Assembly (NCBI RefSeq): GCF_000002995.4
Contig: NW_025062476.1
Span: 7,686,501-7,750,500, forward strand
Reading direction: 5' to 3'
DNA from: Brugia malayi
Taxonomy: Eukaryota > Nematoda > Chromadorea > Rhabditida > Onchocercidae
DNA: 64,000 nucleotides
Shown: positions 12,036 through 27,966 of the stretch, in pieces
Layout of the letters: each line of letters begins with the position of its first letter
Position numbering within the stretch: position 1 is the stretch's first letter
The notes under the pieces: generated by a model
Database searches by the model: none
Seen by the model: only the letters and a program-made list of their open reading frames with translations
What the model was told of the DNA's origin: nothing
Made by a program: the position numbers and the translations under genes

Positions 12036-15000
12036 GATGTAACGAAAATTAATAAAAGCGGAAAGATAATAGAAGAAATCACTTGTGTAACTATGCCAGG
12101 CATGTGGTTCCATTCTTTTATTTATTGAAACTTTCATTTGTGATTATCAAGCAATTTTTTTTTTTTTTTTAAGTGGTAAATAACTTATTTTTATGGTCTT
12201 TCGATGGATGGAGCAGTTTTTTATTTTTTTCTTAGCATTTCTTTTTTATTCCGGTACTACTTTAAGTGCTCAAGTATTTATGCATGACTTCATTTGATTA
12301 ATATTGCGATGTATTATTAGAAATATGCACTGCATTTTAGCGAAGCCTCGTCAGATAAACCGCTACAACCATGCAAACAGATTTCGTGTTTGTGTCAATG
12401 GTTACGAATTAGACATGTCGAAAGCTATTGAAAAAGTATATAAGTTTGAACTGAAAATCTACGGTATAAAAAGTGATGCAAAAGAAAAAGAACTTCACCG
12501 CGGTCCGAAAAATGAGTACGCCTTGTGTTTATTAGTGCTTCATAGTCACTTGCTTAGTTTTATCAGTTCATGTTGGTCGTACATAATTCATTCGTCGTAC
12601 GTAATTCATTTTATTTCAGTGTGGCTGTTGCTCTTCGCCATAGAGTTCTGTGGTCCATTTATCAGCAGTTGCTGAAAAGCTATGAAGATATTTTTGGTAA
12701 CGATTTGAAAAAATATTTCTATGATTGCGGAATTAATTTCTATTCTGTAAATAAACTTTATGATCGTTCCGAAGGCGAGAAGGAATTCAAGATCAGTGTC
12801 GTATGTTTTTTTTTGCTTGTTTTTTGTCATATAACGTTTGTCTTCCACATGTTTTTCTAACTGGAACAACATTTTTGGAACTAGTTTAGCACTGAAATTT
12901 CTGTACTTATTCCAGAAGTCTGCGAAGATTATGACTGGTTTGGTATACTATTACATCACTGCATGCTTTATTTTTAAATATCAACGGGGAATAATACTTT
13001 TATCTTTAAGGAATTGTTGCCCCAAGAAACACGAGAATTTTTGAGTAAACGAATTATTGGATTGGTTGCTCGCTTGCTACCATGTGAAGAAATCAACTTG
13101 CATCAGACTACAGCTGTTTCTGCGGATCTATGTGCTCGAGAACGATCACTTCAGCAATTTTTGGAAATAGCTACTTCACAAATGATGCTTCATGAGTATG
13201 TTAATTTTTTTTCTTTTTTTTTTTGCTCATTTTCTTCACAATGGTAGTCTTTCTGTGTGTGCAAGGCTAACTTTTTAAGGCGAGCTTTATTATAGGAATT
13301 TCCTTCCTACAGAAATTTGTGATTTCAGACAGAGTCATTTAATTTTTCGGAATAAGGCATATGATTGCCCCAGTGACCATGATATTGGAGTTAGTGGTGG
13401 TAAAGTTTTGACCGCAGGTATGGAAAAAAACGTGCGTTTCGTTGGTAACTCATGGGAGCAGGCAATGCCTGTCGTGCAAATTGACGGTAAAATTTTTGTT
13501 TTGTTTTAATGAAAGGGTTCCTTCTACTTTATTTGAGCTCAAGTAGTTTCATAATAAGTAATTCTTTGTGACTTCTTGTGTACGTTGAATTTTTCAGCAA
13601 GGAAAGCAGCGTTTTTCAAAAAGCAACCCTTGGTGGAACTTGTCGGCACGTTATGCAATCGAGCACATCCGAAAATGCTTATCGAAGACGCTAAGTTGAG
13701 AGCACGAGTTGCACGGCAGTTGAAAGGTATTTTTATTTCATATTTATTTTTTTATATCTTAATATCACATTTTATTATTGAAATTTGAATTTGTTAGCAG
13801 TTGGATTTTAGATCTTGTTGTACGTACAACTCATTTGGAAACTCAACGACTTTTCTGTATTTTTGGTATGACAGCTGCAACTGCAGATAGGTGTGTCACG
13901 TTTTCATTATTTTGTTTATTTCATTAAGATTCATGTTTTTTGCTTTGGCATTTTTTTAGTCAGCAATTACTTGACATTTTTGGCCGTAGAGTTGTAGGAT
14001 GCAGGGTAGAATTGTTCTTGAGACAATTTTTTATTAAATCCTGAAAACATGTTGCTTTAAGCAATGTGGGGATGTGTATGTATGGATTCCCAAATACTTA
14101 CTAATTTTTTATGATCCCTTTCAACACATTTCAGATTGGTTATTCCGGTCAACAATCAGGATACAACTGTGGCGGCCTACATGTTGTATAAGTACCAACG
14201 TAGATTACGTTATCCGGGTTTGCCTTGTATAATTGAGCGACGCGTTGGTGGCAAAGACAAACTTCCACACAACAGTTTTCATCCTATGGAGTTCTTGGAA
14301 GTTGTCGGAGGACAACGTGTTGACACTAAAAAGCAGACACCGGAATTAGTGAGTGCCTCATTCTTATATTGATTTAACGGGCATATTCTTTAGATTTTTT
14401 TTCACTTAATAATTTTCAGACGTTGGTATGCATGTTTTTTATTCTGACCTATTGCACATGTCATAACATTTTCAAGATAATTCTTTTCCTGTGTGTTATT
14501 AAAATCATGCAAAATTCACTATTAAAACACTTCACTCATGTTGTTGAAATATTGGTGTTTAGATTAAATGCTAGGAATTTATTGATCATTGTTGCTGTTT
14601 CAAGAAGGTTCATTCACGCGTTTTTCCTGATGTACTATGATTTTTTTATCTGGCTTCATAGTTGGAAATCCATGTATATAATTAATTATCTTTTATACCA
14701 TTACATTTTGATTGTTTCCAGGTTGATGACCTCATCCAAAATTGTCGTCTTTTACCCATGAACTTGAAGAATGAAAATGAACATCGACGTTGCCGAGCGC
14801 AAATTACTAATGAAAATCCATATCTTCACAGTCTGGGAGTTAGTATTGTTTTATTGAATTATTTATACATATATACTGATGTTTTGCTTTTTTATACATT
14901 CTCAATTGATGTATTCACTCTTGGCTGCTTGCTCTCTCATATTTTTCTTATAATTTAAACTTGTACTGAAGTTTGTCCTTTATTTAGGTTCTGAACTATA

Positions 15001-18000
15001 TTTCATTTAGTTTACCTTCAGATATTTAAACTTGTTGCAGATCCACGTCATTAGTACTCCACGTGCAGGAGATGCTGTTGTGCAATTCCCTCCAGCAATT
15101 GTTTATAAAAATAGCAAAGTTGAACCGAGCCCAAGTGGTGACCTTGATTGGCGTCTTTCAGTCCCTCGTGGCATGCAGAATAAAATTTTTTTTAAACCTG
15201 CAACTGCTCCTCGTCGTTGGGTTGTTTTTATGTTTCACAACGCTTCAGACCAACAATCTGCAGAGTCAGTCTTCAGTTTTTTGTATAATTATGAATTGGG
15301 AATAGTAAATTTAAAAACGTTGAGAAAGGTGAATTGTATTTGCAGTTTAAGTTTTTTTGTTCCAGTCGCTTCATCGCTGCATTTGTCAATCGTTCTCGTG
15401 ATCATGGTATACAAATGCCGAATCCATCACGTTCCGAAGAGTATGACCGCACTGATATGGATTTCCTCATTGAGAAGATTGAATTTATGCGTAGGAATGG
15501 AGTAGAGTATATTCTGTTCATCACAAAAGATAGATATGACCCTGTGCATGGTAAACTAGTTTTCATTTCTTTCTAGCATCACAACTTATCTATTATCAAT
15601 TTTTTTGTTTCCAATATAGATTTTATTGTTTCCAATATTAGAACTTATCAAAGCTTGTAATGAAGGTTATTCCAGTTGGGTATTGATTTTATAAGTTCAT
15701 TAGTTTGTATTTAATAGATTTGTCATTTCATTATTTCATATTTTCAAAACACTTATTAGGAAGCGATGATAATTTTTAGATGCAATGAAACTGACAGAAA
15801 TTAAATGCGGTGTGGTAACGCAGCATATTTGTTCTAGTACTCTCTTTAAAGCAATCAGCAATCGTGGTGCTGAAATGACGCTGGATAACTTAGTCATGAA
15901 AATGAATCTAAAGCTTGGTGGTATAAATCATGCTCTTACCTCATCTGCTGCTTTCCTGAGCAAAAATCGTCTTACCAACAATGTCATGTTTGTTTTATCA
16001 ATACGACTGTTTGTTTTGAAACTAGTAACTAGTTGAGCATTATCAAAGTCGATTTAGCATTCTTAACTTAGATCAGTTCCGGTCCCAATCTCTTATAGAT
16101 TGCGAAGGTTGTTTCGACAGAATTTTCAAGCGAGCATGATTATAAAAATAAAGTAGGTTAAATGTAACAATAAAAACAGGACTAAAAAACTACTTTAAAG
16201 TTTCTTCAATCTCCCCACTGCAGAACTGGAGCTATTTTATACAGTGTGTACAGATTAAAACAACAATTTGGCATACTATGCCATCGTATATCTTCAATAA
16301 AATTTCTAGGTTCTTGCCTTTTGGATGTGGTTTAACAATTTGTAAGTTCTTATAGGGATATGGAGTGGCTGCGGCATTCTAGAATGTTTTTTGGTCTCGA
16401 CATGTCACATGCAGCACCGCAGTCACTCTATGAACGACAGGCTCAGGTTCCACCCAGCGAACCAACTATTGTTGCTGTAAGATTGTGCTTTTTTAACACT
16501 TCTTTTTTGAAAACTTATCATCTATATACTTGACTAAATTAAAGCCTTATGGCTGGTTAGGTCATTTAATTTCTGTCCGTTACTGTCATTTTTTATTTTA
16601 GATGACGTTCTCATGTGGCGAACCATTTGCAATGCAGGGTGAATACTGGATGCAGGAGCCGCGCCTTCATGTTGTTAAATTCTTGAAAGAACATGTCGAA
16701 AGAGCAGTTAGGTCGTTCAGAAATACATCGAAGGCGAAATGTTTACCGGAACATGTCGTTGTATTTCGTAGTGGTGTTTCGGAAGGAGAGTATGCAAAGG
16801 TCGGGGTTCCAAAAATAAGTACGACGACTCTCTAGATTTCTTTTATGCTACCTATGAACAAACATTAATAAAATTTTAGAGAATATCCTCAACCGTTGAA
16901 CCGAAGAAAGAAATGGTTTATAATTTTAAATAAGTTTTTTTGGAGGTTTCGGGAATAATGAGGATGTAAGTTCTGTTTAGTTACTGTTTTATGTCATATT
17001 TGTTTGTCAAATTTGTTACAGATCATTAATGAGGAGGGTAGACAGTTTCGTGAAGCTTTTATTGCGGCAGCTGATGGTCATGCGGAACGCGTTCGTCTTA
17101 CAATTGTTGTCATGCAGGCGCATTCAAATTATCGCATTTACCCAGAGCATATTCAACAGGGAAGTGCCTCTCAGCAAAATGTCCCACCTGGTACAATTAT
17201 AGATGTGGATGTTGTTCATCCAACCCACACGGAGTTCATTATTGTTCCTCATAAATCTATCATGGTTTGTAAATTTTATGTTTTTCTCAAACTTTCAATG
17301 AGTATAACTCGTAAATATGAGATATTTCCTCCAAATAGGATCATTTTTGGTAAGCAGAACTGGCGCTGTGGGGTGAACTAAACTTTGAGTTTGGTTCATC
17401 CAACAGCCAAATTTTCCGCGTATGAAAGAGACCCCTTTAGTGTAATACTGATGTTTGTTATGAATACAATTGGCTTTATTAGAGATAACTTCTGGCTTGA
17501 TAACTACCGAATGTCTTTTTGGAACTTAGTATTGCGATTTAAACTTCTGCAGGGTACTGCACGTCCTGTGCGTGCCACAGTTCTAATTGATGACGAACCT
17601 CGTATGTCAATGGATGAATTAGAAGGCGTAACAAATGCTCTGTGTTATGCCCATGGTATTGTCACTTCACCAATATCTTTACCGGCGCATCTTTATGCTG
17701 CTGCTGATCTCGCTAAAAGAGGACGAAATAATTTTAAGACTGAACAGTAAGCATAGCTTTATATTTTATACTTGAGTCGGGCTTTCAGTTTTAAATTGGA
17801 AATAATGTTTGTTAACGATCAGTACTTTAACGATATTTTATTCCTTTTTTTTTATTGTAAAAATTTGCTGTTCAAAATGGAGCTTGAATACATCAGATTG
17901 TAAGGAATAGTTTTTTAATTTGCGTGCGTAATACATTTCTACTTTTTTACATAATATATCATCAGAAATGTTATCGATGATAACGGTTCAACATCGAGTG

Positions 18001-18104
18001 ATAGTGACGGAAGAGGTCATTTTACGAACGATGGTTCGGAGGATTACTTCCCGATGATGTCTGCAGAACTAGCCAATAAATTGAAATATAAGTTTTGGGC
18101 CTGA
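12033..18104 (+). CDS. Argonaute, WAGO-like, predicted without slicer activity
   Basis: Small-RNA binding effector of RNA silencing. Eighteen exons: 12033-12099, 12341-12515, 12620-12800, 13011-13195, 13329-13486, 13598-13726, 13812-13890, 13960-14005, 14135-14348, 14722-14838, 15041-15264, 15366-15550, 15780-15987, 16356-16476, 16602-16799, 17022-17264, 17553-17746, 17966-18104; about 953 residues. Visible are a PAZ end (RLRYPGLPCIIERR then FHPMEFLEVVGGQRV), the MID/PIWI core (CGVVTQHIC, LKLGGINHAL) and the PIWI C-terminus (HPTHTEF, GTARP, ALCYAHGIVTSPISLPAH). The first catalytic Asp is kept (GLDMSHAAP, ~D671), but the usual RDGVSEG reads RSGVSEG (~S753) and the final His position reads Ala (YAAADLAKRGR, ~894). 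A slicer-dead protein acting with secondary siRNAs, as in nematode WAGOs, is inferred. Exons 13960-14005 and 14135-14348 do not join in phase: one base is in excess in GCAGGGTAG at 14001. Intron 1 has a GC donor. Confidence 0.88.
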
Positions 18105-19559
18105 AATAGTCAAGCTTTTAGTACTGTTGCATCGTTCATTGCTGAAATTATCATTACTCTTTTTTATTGCTATAAAGAATGGATGTGCTTTGTTTACCTG
18201 AAGTGGCGTATTCTTTTCTTTCAAACCCTAAAATTTCGTTCTTTTCACTTTGTTTTCGCTTTATTTTATCATAAATGTTTTTAGACTCATTTTTCACCTA
18301 ACCAGAGTGTGAAGTACATCTGGATGGGTCTTTATATTTCTTTGAAATGGATGATGCCGCTGTAGTTGCTCATCTTCTAAAAGTCTTCTACGTGGGAGGC
18401 TAAAAGTTGTCCTGTCACATCGAATTCATCCAGCCACTTTTGCAATAATGACTATGCCAATCTCTTTACAGCTTTTCCAAATTGTAATGATTATTCTTCG
18501 GCAATGAATTTATTTTATGTTTTCATTTCTTGTTTGAAGCAAGTTTTTTCCTTTAGATTCAGTAAAGCTTAAAGTGCTTTTCCTGATTAAAATGGGAAAA
18601 TTTTTCCTACTCAGTGATCTCAGTTGTTGCGAGTCATTGTTGCGAGCTCATTTCTCCAATCTTTTGACTAGAATTATTGCTAGTTTTGGAACTGTTTTGT
18701 GTTTTGGAACTGATTTTCGTCCTATGTTGAATAAAGTTAATTTTCAGTTGGGTGCGTGTTCTATTTATATTATCATCGCATCATGATAGAAAGCAATATA
18801 TAACTTAAGGCATGAACAGTTCTGACATTGTTAAGAGATAAGTGAAATTCGGGTTTTTACTTTGCTGTAACTTTAGTAGTCACATTCTAGGTGTTAGTAG
18901 TCTTTTTCAAATATCGCGCAGTGAAAGCTTTTTTTTAAAATATTTGACGCTTGTGAAGATTTACAGTGATCTTACGCGAGATGGGAAACAATTGGCTTTT
19001 ACGTGAGCCCACAGAAATCAAATAATTGACAATAAACCAAGCAATTTGAATTTTTATGTGTAGTGTGCAACTACATACTTTAACTAGTCGGGCATTCTCA
19101 AGAGTATATCGTTTGTGAACATCACTTATATAGTTTGTTCTGCTCTCCGATAGATGTTGCTGGTGATTAAAAAAGCGCCTTTGAATTTATTGCATTGCAC
19201 GGTTGGTGTGTTGTTGAATGACAGGATAAGTCAGCACTTTCTTGCTCGGTTTTTTTATAGTTCTGAATTATAGTGATTCCATAAATGAGCTGAACAGCAC
19301 CGTCCTCCATTCGACCAAGATTGCCTACATTTATCGGAGACGTTGTCCAATAACGTCACTTCATCTATATCTAAGACGACTTATTGCAAATAAAACAAAA
19401 ATTTTCATGGAAGCGTCAAGTTGTATGCATATGACGTGCGTAAACAGTATTTTATGCTTCTCGGAAGCTCAAAAAACAAAACAAAAAAAAAACAACAAAA
19501 TGAAAATGAGAATAAAAAAGTCATTACTAACACGTCTTAACACCTTGACATGCACAGAT
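18105..19559. other. Convergent intergenic region
   Basis: Separates the 3' ends of the Argonaute (+) and the small basic gene (-). AT-rich, with only short incidental open frames (for example 18574-18786 and 19242-19646 on plus) that have no splice support. It should hold both 3' UTRs; I could not pick poly(A) signals with confidence among the many AATAAA-like strings. Confidence 0.55.
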
Positions 19560-20068
19560 TTATTGTTTGCGAAACAATTTATTCTTATACTTCTTTGGAT
19601 TAATGCCATAAGCACGAAGTCTATCATCATCAATGCCAACTGTTGAATCAGACCACTGGAATTTGCTGTGATTCTTACGATTATGCGGATTTTTTAAATG
19701 ACTCGGAAATTGAACACGCTAAAAAATCATCGTCAACCCCTTACATTTTCAACTTCATAATTTCAATTTCATTTCAAAGCTCAAGAATTTCTGTTACAAA
19801 AAAATATGAATTTCCTGAAAATTATTGTCTACTGATCAATCCCTTTTATGCTAAATAATGTTAAACAGTTCCCACGAAGCGTGCTGTAGTATCATGTATC
19901 GCTCGAAATTTTATTCGACCAACAACCTTTTGTAAGATTTAATAACTGCAAGAAATGGACTTCATAACTCACTTCTTGCGCTACAACGCTATTTCCTCCT
20001 TCCTTTGTCGATTTCAAATCAGGAAACTTTCCATTACTTTTCTTCCTTTTTTCAGCTGCTTTATCCAT
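19560..20068 (-). CDS. Small basic protein downstream of KRI1, unrecognised
   Basis: Two minus-strand exons, 20068-19973 and 19718-19560, join in phase 0 and give about 84 residues from ATG at 20068. The acceptor TTTTTTAG precedes the second exon and GTGAGT follows the first. The N-terminus is Lys-rich (MDKAAEKRKKSNGKFPDL). The C-terminal half is rich in Asn/Lys/His with an aromatic patch (SKFQWSDSTVG, DDDRLRAYGINPKKYKNK) and ends FRKQ. The composition suggests a nucleolar or RNA-associated protein, but that is inference only; I do not recognise the family. It begins ~220-270 bases after the KRI1 stop on the same strand, so it is probably the downstream cistron of an operon. An in-frame upstream ATG at 20173 would add 35 residues but ignores the acceptor TTGCAG at 20115-20120. 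Confidence 0.6.
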
Positions 20069-20333
20069 TTGAAATATATTACAAGTATTGTCAGCCAATT
20101 TCTTGGAGTTCTTCCTGCAATTAGATTCCGTAAACAGAGTCAGAACAAATGCATTTTGACAGTCAAAATTCATTTCATTGGACAGAAGTACTTTTCTTGA
20201 CTTTCAATTACAATTAGAAAATAATAAAATAGCTTTAGAATTTAAAATATCAAATTATTTACAATAAAGAACGATCAGCATTACTAATTTTCAATTCGTT
20301 GATATTCTAAATCTCTTCTTCCATGAAAATAAA
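20069..20333 (-). promoter_or_regulatory. Intercistronic spacer with candidate SL acceptor
   Basis: The KRI1 stop is at 20334-20336. The next minus-strand acceptor (TAATTGCAG, exon start 20114) lies ~220 bases downstream, followed by the ATG at 20068. This spacing is typical of nematode operon junctions resolved by trans-splicing. Confidence 0.45.
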
Positions 20334-24175
<3,842 letters not shown>

Positions 24176-25297
24176 TTCATATACCGAAATGAAATACTTC
24201 TTACAACTATAAAACAATAGCCTCATTAGTAATGTATTAATGCTAATGGAGTATATATACTCGGTAAATGTCTGCAATAAGTGTATAGATATGACAATAA
24301 GCAGAATCCGTTTAGATTGGAACAGTTTATGTAAAAGGATTCAAAAGTATGAAAGATAAGAACACTTAAGAACTTCTCGAAATTTTAAGGACACCTCAAC
24401 ATTTTCCAGTAAAACCCAAAACATTTAGCTGCAATTCACGATGCCTGGTATTAATACCCTTCTAATCACGCGAAGATATTAATATCTGTTAATAAATGTC
24501 GCACTTATACATTCAATACTCTATCAAAAACAAAGTCTAGACGTGCGTTACTATACTTGCAACACATAAATTCTTCTAAGCAGAGCATGCCATCCTTCTT
24601 ACCAAAATCAAGTAATATTTGCCATTATAAGCAAGTGGTGAATCGCAACAAGTTTGTGTTCAATATTTCTTATTGATTACAAAACTGTGAAGAAATATAT
24701 TATATTAAATAGAAATATATTAAATACTACTATCAAGGAGTTTTTTTTTTTTTTTTCAAATAAATATCTATATAACCAAACCGTGCAGACGCAGTAATCA
24801 AACATTGCGTACTATCCTCTAATATTTTATTGAAAAAAATGAAAAATATACACCAATGCCATTTACATACGACCCAATAAAATATAGAAAGATATCTGTA
24901 CAATTATGTCGGAACGACCAAAGCGCAACGTAGTGATAGATTTTTAAAGGTACTATTTTAGAAGATATGGAACTAATAACCAATTACTTCTTTTTTTTTT
25001 TCAAAAACTGCATTCATATAAAACATGTTAATCCATAAAGTACGCAATCACATCAAGTCATTCTTCTTCAAATACAATTTAAATGAAGTAATATTATCAA
25101 AAATAAAAGCAGACAACAGAAGTTACAGTAGCCAAATGAAAGCCTGAAATTTTGGTCACAATTTCCAAATTATAATTTTAATACTGAAAAGTCATAATTA
25201 GGAAACGAAATGTCAACTTGAGCGACAGCGTCTTATGGAATGGATCATATGAAGTGAAAAGACCAACCACAATTTCAAGAATAAACAATTACCAGGT
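24176..25297. other. Spacer between TMEM59-like and KRI1 genes
   Basis: Both flanking genes are on the minus strand, 1.1 kb apart. It contains T and A homopolymer runs and no supported coding exon. It should carry the TMEM59 3' UTR and the KRI1 promoter or 5' UTR. An open frame continues upstream of the KRI1 ATG to 24277, but the family N-terminus matches the ATG at 24175. Confidence 0.5.
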
Positions 25298-27966
25298 TTA
25301 AACTTTCCGGTCAGAATTGTCAATGTTTTCAGGTTTCTCCTTATGAACTGAAAGTTGATCATAAGCCGGAGGAGGAGAATCGTGGATCAGTGGATAATCG
25401 GTTACTACAGCTGTCGTCTCGAGTGGTATTTTCTTTGCCGCAAGGGGATCAGCGAATGTTGGTGGGACAACCGAATGCATGTTCTATAACGAAGTATCTT
25501 GGAATACCTTATTCATAGTGAGTTGCAGCAAATTTTGAAGTGTTTTGACACAAAAGTCAGATAGTAAAGTGGATTTACCTTTCCGGACCACTACGGTAGA
25601 AAATCTGTTTTACAGCTTAAATCATTACAAAATTATTATTCTGATAAAGAGTCCTTACCCTTAGATTAAGATATTTTTGTGACTTGATCTGTTTCAAAAC
25701 TGCTACCGAAATAGAAAGCATTGAAATAAAACAAAGGAAAAGCGCAACGCAAACAAGCCATTGACTAAGCACTGAAAGACGACGAGCTCGTGACGTTAGC
25801 CGAGAGAGAAGTGAAGACTCCTACAATAAGTACTTTTAGTCACATAACAGTAATATAAAAGTGGATGACACCAAACATAATATCCTACAGGCAAATAAAC
25901 GAAATCTACAAAAAGAAAGGAATCCTGAAACTAACCGGGTTGTCAATAACAGTTGGATTTCCGTCTTCATATTCCAGAAGCCGTTGCTCTTTACTCTTCA
26001 ATTCTACTGGATTCACTTCCATAATTTTTTCACCATTCTTGTCATTGTTTCCAACGTAAAATCCTAAAAAGTTATTTAAAGAGGAGCACTTTGAACTAAA
26101 TATCAATATGAACAAATCGAGAAACCTTCCACTGCATTCTCCTCATGTCCCTCTGGTCTGTTCTTAGCAATAACTGGCATAACAGTTTCCGCACGTTGCA
26201 AATTGAGAACATTCTGAGCAATTTGGTGGAGTCGTGCCATTTCATTTTGCATTTGAAGATGGAATTGAGCAAAATGATCTTCCCAAAATCGCTCACCATG
26301 TTCCTCTGAAGATGTCGAACCAAATCCCCTAGAATTTGATCAAATTTTAGACGAGAACAAGAAAGAAATTGTTTAAAAATATTATTGAGATTCCTTTCAT
26401 CACTCTATTCTTAGACAATCCTGTTTTTAATTATTGGAAATACAAGATATGCGCTAACATTTCTCACGAGGATTCGATCTCTCCAAAAAAGTGTCTAGCC
26501 ACTGCAACTGGAGAAAAGGATATAAGTTATGAGATCATGATCTTGTAAAAAGATAATCATTAAGTTATATCATTAAGTATAAAAATCATTAAGCAAAATA
26601 GTTACACATATGCTACTAAAACGAAGTTTTTCCGCCGAACAAGAATGTGTAAGAAATTTAATATTTCCACAAAAGAAACCCAACAAAACCTAATATACTC
26701 GAACTAGAAAAAGTTAAGACTCTAAATCCCTTAACATCAGATGTACGCTAAATAAACGCACAAGAAAAAAATCTTTTTAGTGCTTTTGTTTCACAATATA
26801 TATCATACGATCATTTTTCTTTGCTGAAAGACTCCCGTTTTATTCTCCCGTTTTCAACAACACTGATAAATTTTTTTGCTTAATAGAAAAGCAGACAGAG
26901 GAAGGATCTTCAGTTAAGTATACTACATATCACTGAAATCACAAACTTTTCGCAAAAGTCCTAAGCAAAGCATAAAAAGTTAGAAGCATCTACTTCAAGT
27001 TTCGTAGCAATAACTTTTCGGAAATACATGGAATTTAGTAAATCTAGTTTATAATATTCAAAAAGAACTGTTTGATTTGGGTAGCTAAGACTTGAACACT
27101 CAACATTTGAAATGGGAATAAAAGTACCCCAATGATGGGAATGAATTGCTTATGCGATGCATCATCTTCTCCATAGCTCCCCGAGCCACTTGAAATGTAG
27201 GACTCTTATTTGTTATTGATATACGAATCTGCAAAGAAGAACGTTAGAAACTAATAATAAAAGATATTTTAAAGCTTGACGGCTTTAAAATTATAATTTT
27301 GCATGACAAAAGACTTGAATTTAGCTAGGTATTGAATTGAAACCATTTATCTGAAATTTTTTCTAATAAATATTTTTTTTTTTAATATGGCTAATATATT
27401 AAAAATAAAAAATAGAAGCATTCACTAAAACAGCGATGTAGAAAATTAAAATTGCTGCATGACTTTCTCCACCACTAGAGCTAGGTCTAATACTAAATTA
27501 CTATCTTTACTATGTGATATAGTGAAGTGTAACCCACTCCAGACTTTTTCATATCTGGTTGTTTATCACAGCCAAATGAGCACGACTGCTTTTCAACATC
27601 ATCATTGTATGACTTGGCACAACCATTATAACAATCTTCCCTCGCCGATATGATGTCGCTGTTGGAAGCAAATGCAAAAATTATTTGCAGACGACATCCT
27701 TCCTTGCATGCGGCTTGGGACTGAAATTATGTCCATTTATTAAAAGACATAACTTGTAACTTAATTCAGGTTTTTGAAGCAACCTGCTGAATATTTACCA
27801 ATAACCACCGGATAGTAGAAATATAGATACTATAAAATAAACAAACAAGAATCAAAACGACCTTTTCAGTGGTCTGCGTCTGGATGCACGCTGTGACACA
27901 TTCCTCCTGCGACTGTGTGTTACCAAAAAGTAGCAGAAGAATCCCCAATGAAATTAAATCATACAT
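25298..27966 (-). CDS. TMEM59: TMEM59-family single-pass membrane glycoprotein
   Basis: TMEM59 proteins sit in Golgi, endosomes and lysosomes and affect trafficking and autophagy (family knowledge). Seven minus-strand exons: 27966-27862, 27720-27538, 27228-27128, 26328-26126, 26063-25936, 25820-25659, 25483-25298; about 355 residues. A signal peptide (MYDLISLGILLLLFGNTQS) is followed by a luminal Cys-rich part with four CX3C pairs (Cys 23/27, 40/44, 65/69, 82/86; for example ACKEGC, DCYNGCAKSY, SCSFGC), matching the TMEM59 pattern. One membrane segment lies at ~261-283 (WLVCVALFLCFISMLSISVA), preceded by basic residues. The short cytosolic tail carries PPPAY (~331-335), a PPxY motif that could bind WW-domain ubiquitin ligases; that is inference. 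The second exon could instead extend nine codons to the donor at GTAAAG. A short open segment near 25590-25615 looks exon-like but does not fit the phase. Confidence 0.87.

Noticed and set aside
12916..12937. 22-base microexon in the Argonaute between 12800 and 13011
   Set aside because: It has an acceptor and donor and reads plausibly (KSAKIMT), but its length breaks the frame to the next exon, whereas direct joining keeps it.
14423..14761. 112-residue plus-strand open frame
   Set aside because: It lies entirely in the Argonaute intron 14349-14721 plus part of the next exon in another frame; the translation is hydrophobic AT-rich text.
25585..25617. Extra short exon in the TMEM59-like gene
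   Set aside because: Splice sites are present, but it leaves phase 2 while the final exon needs phase 0.
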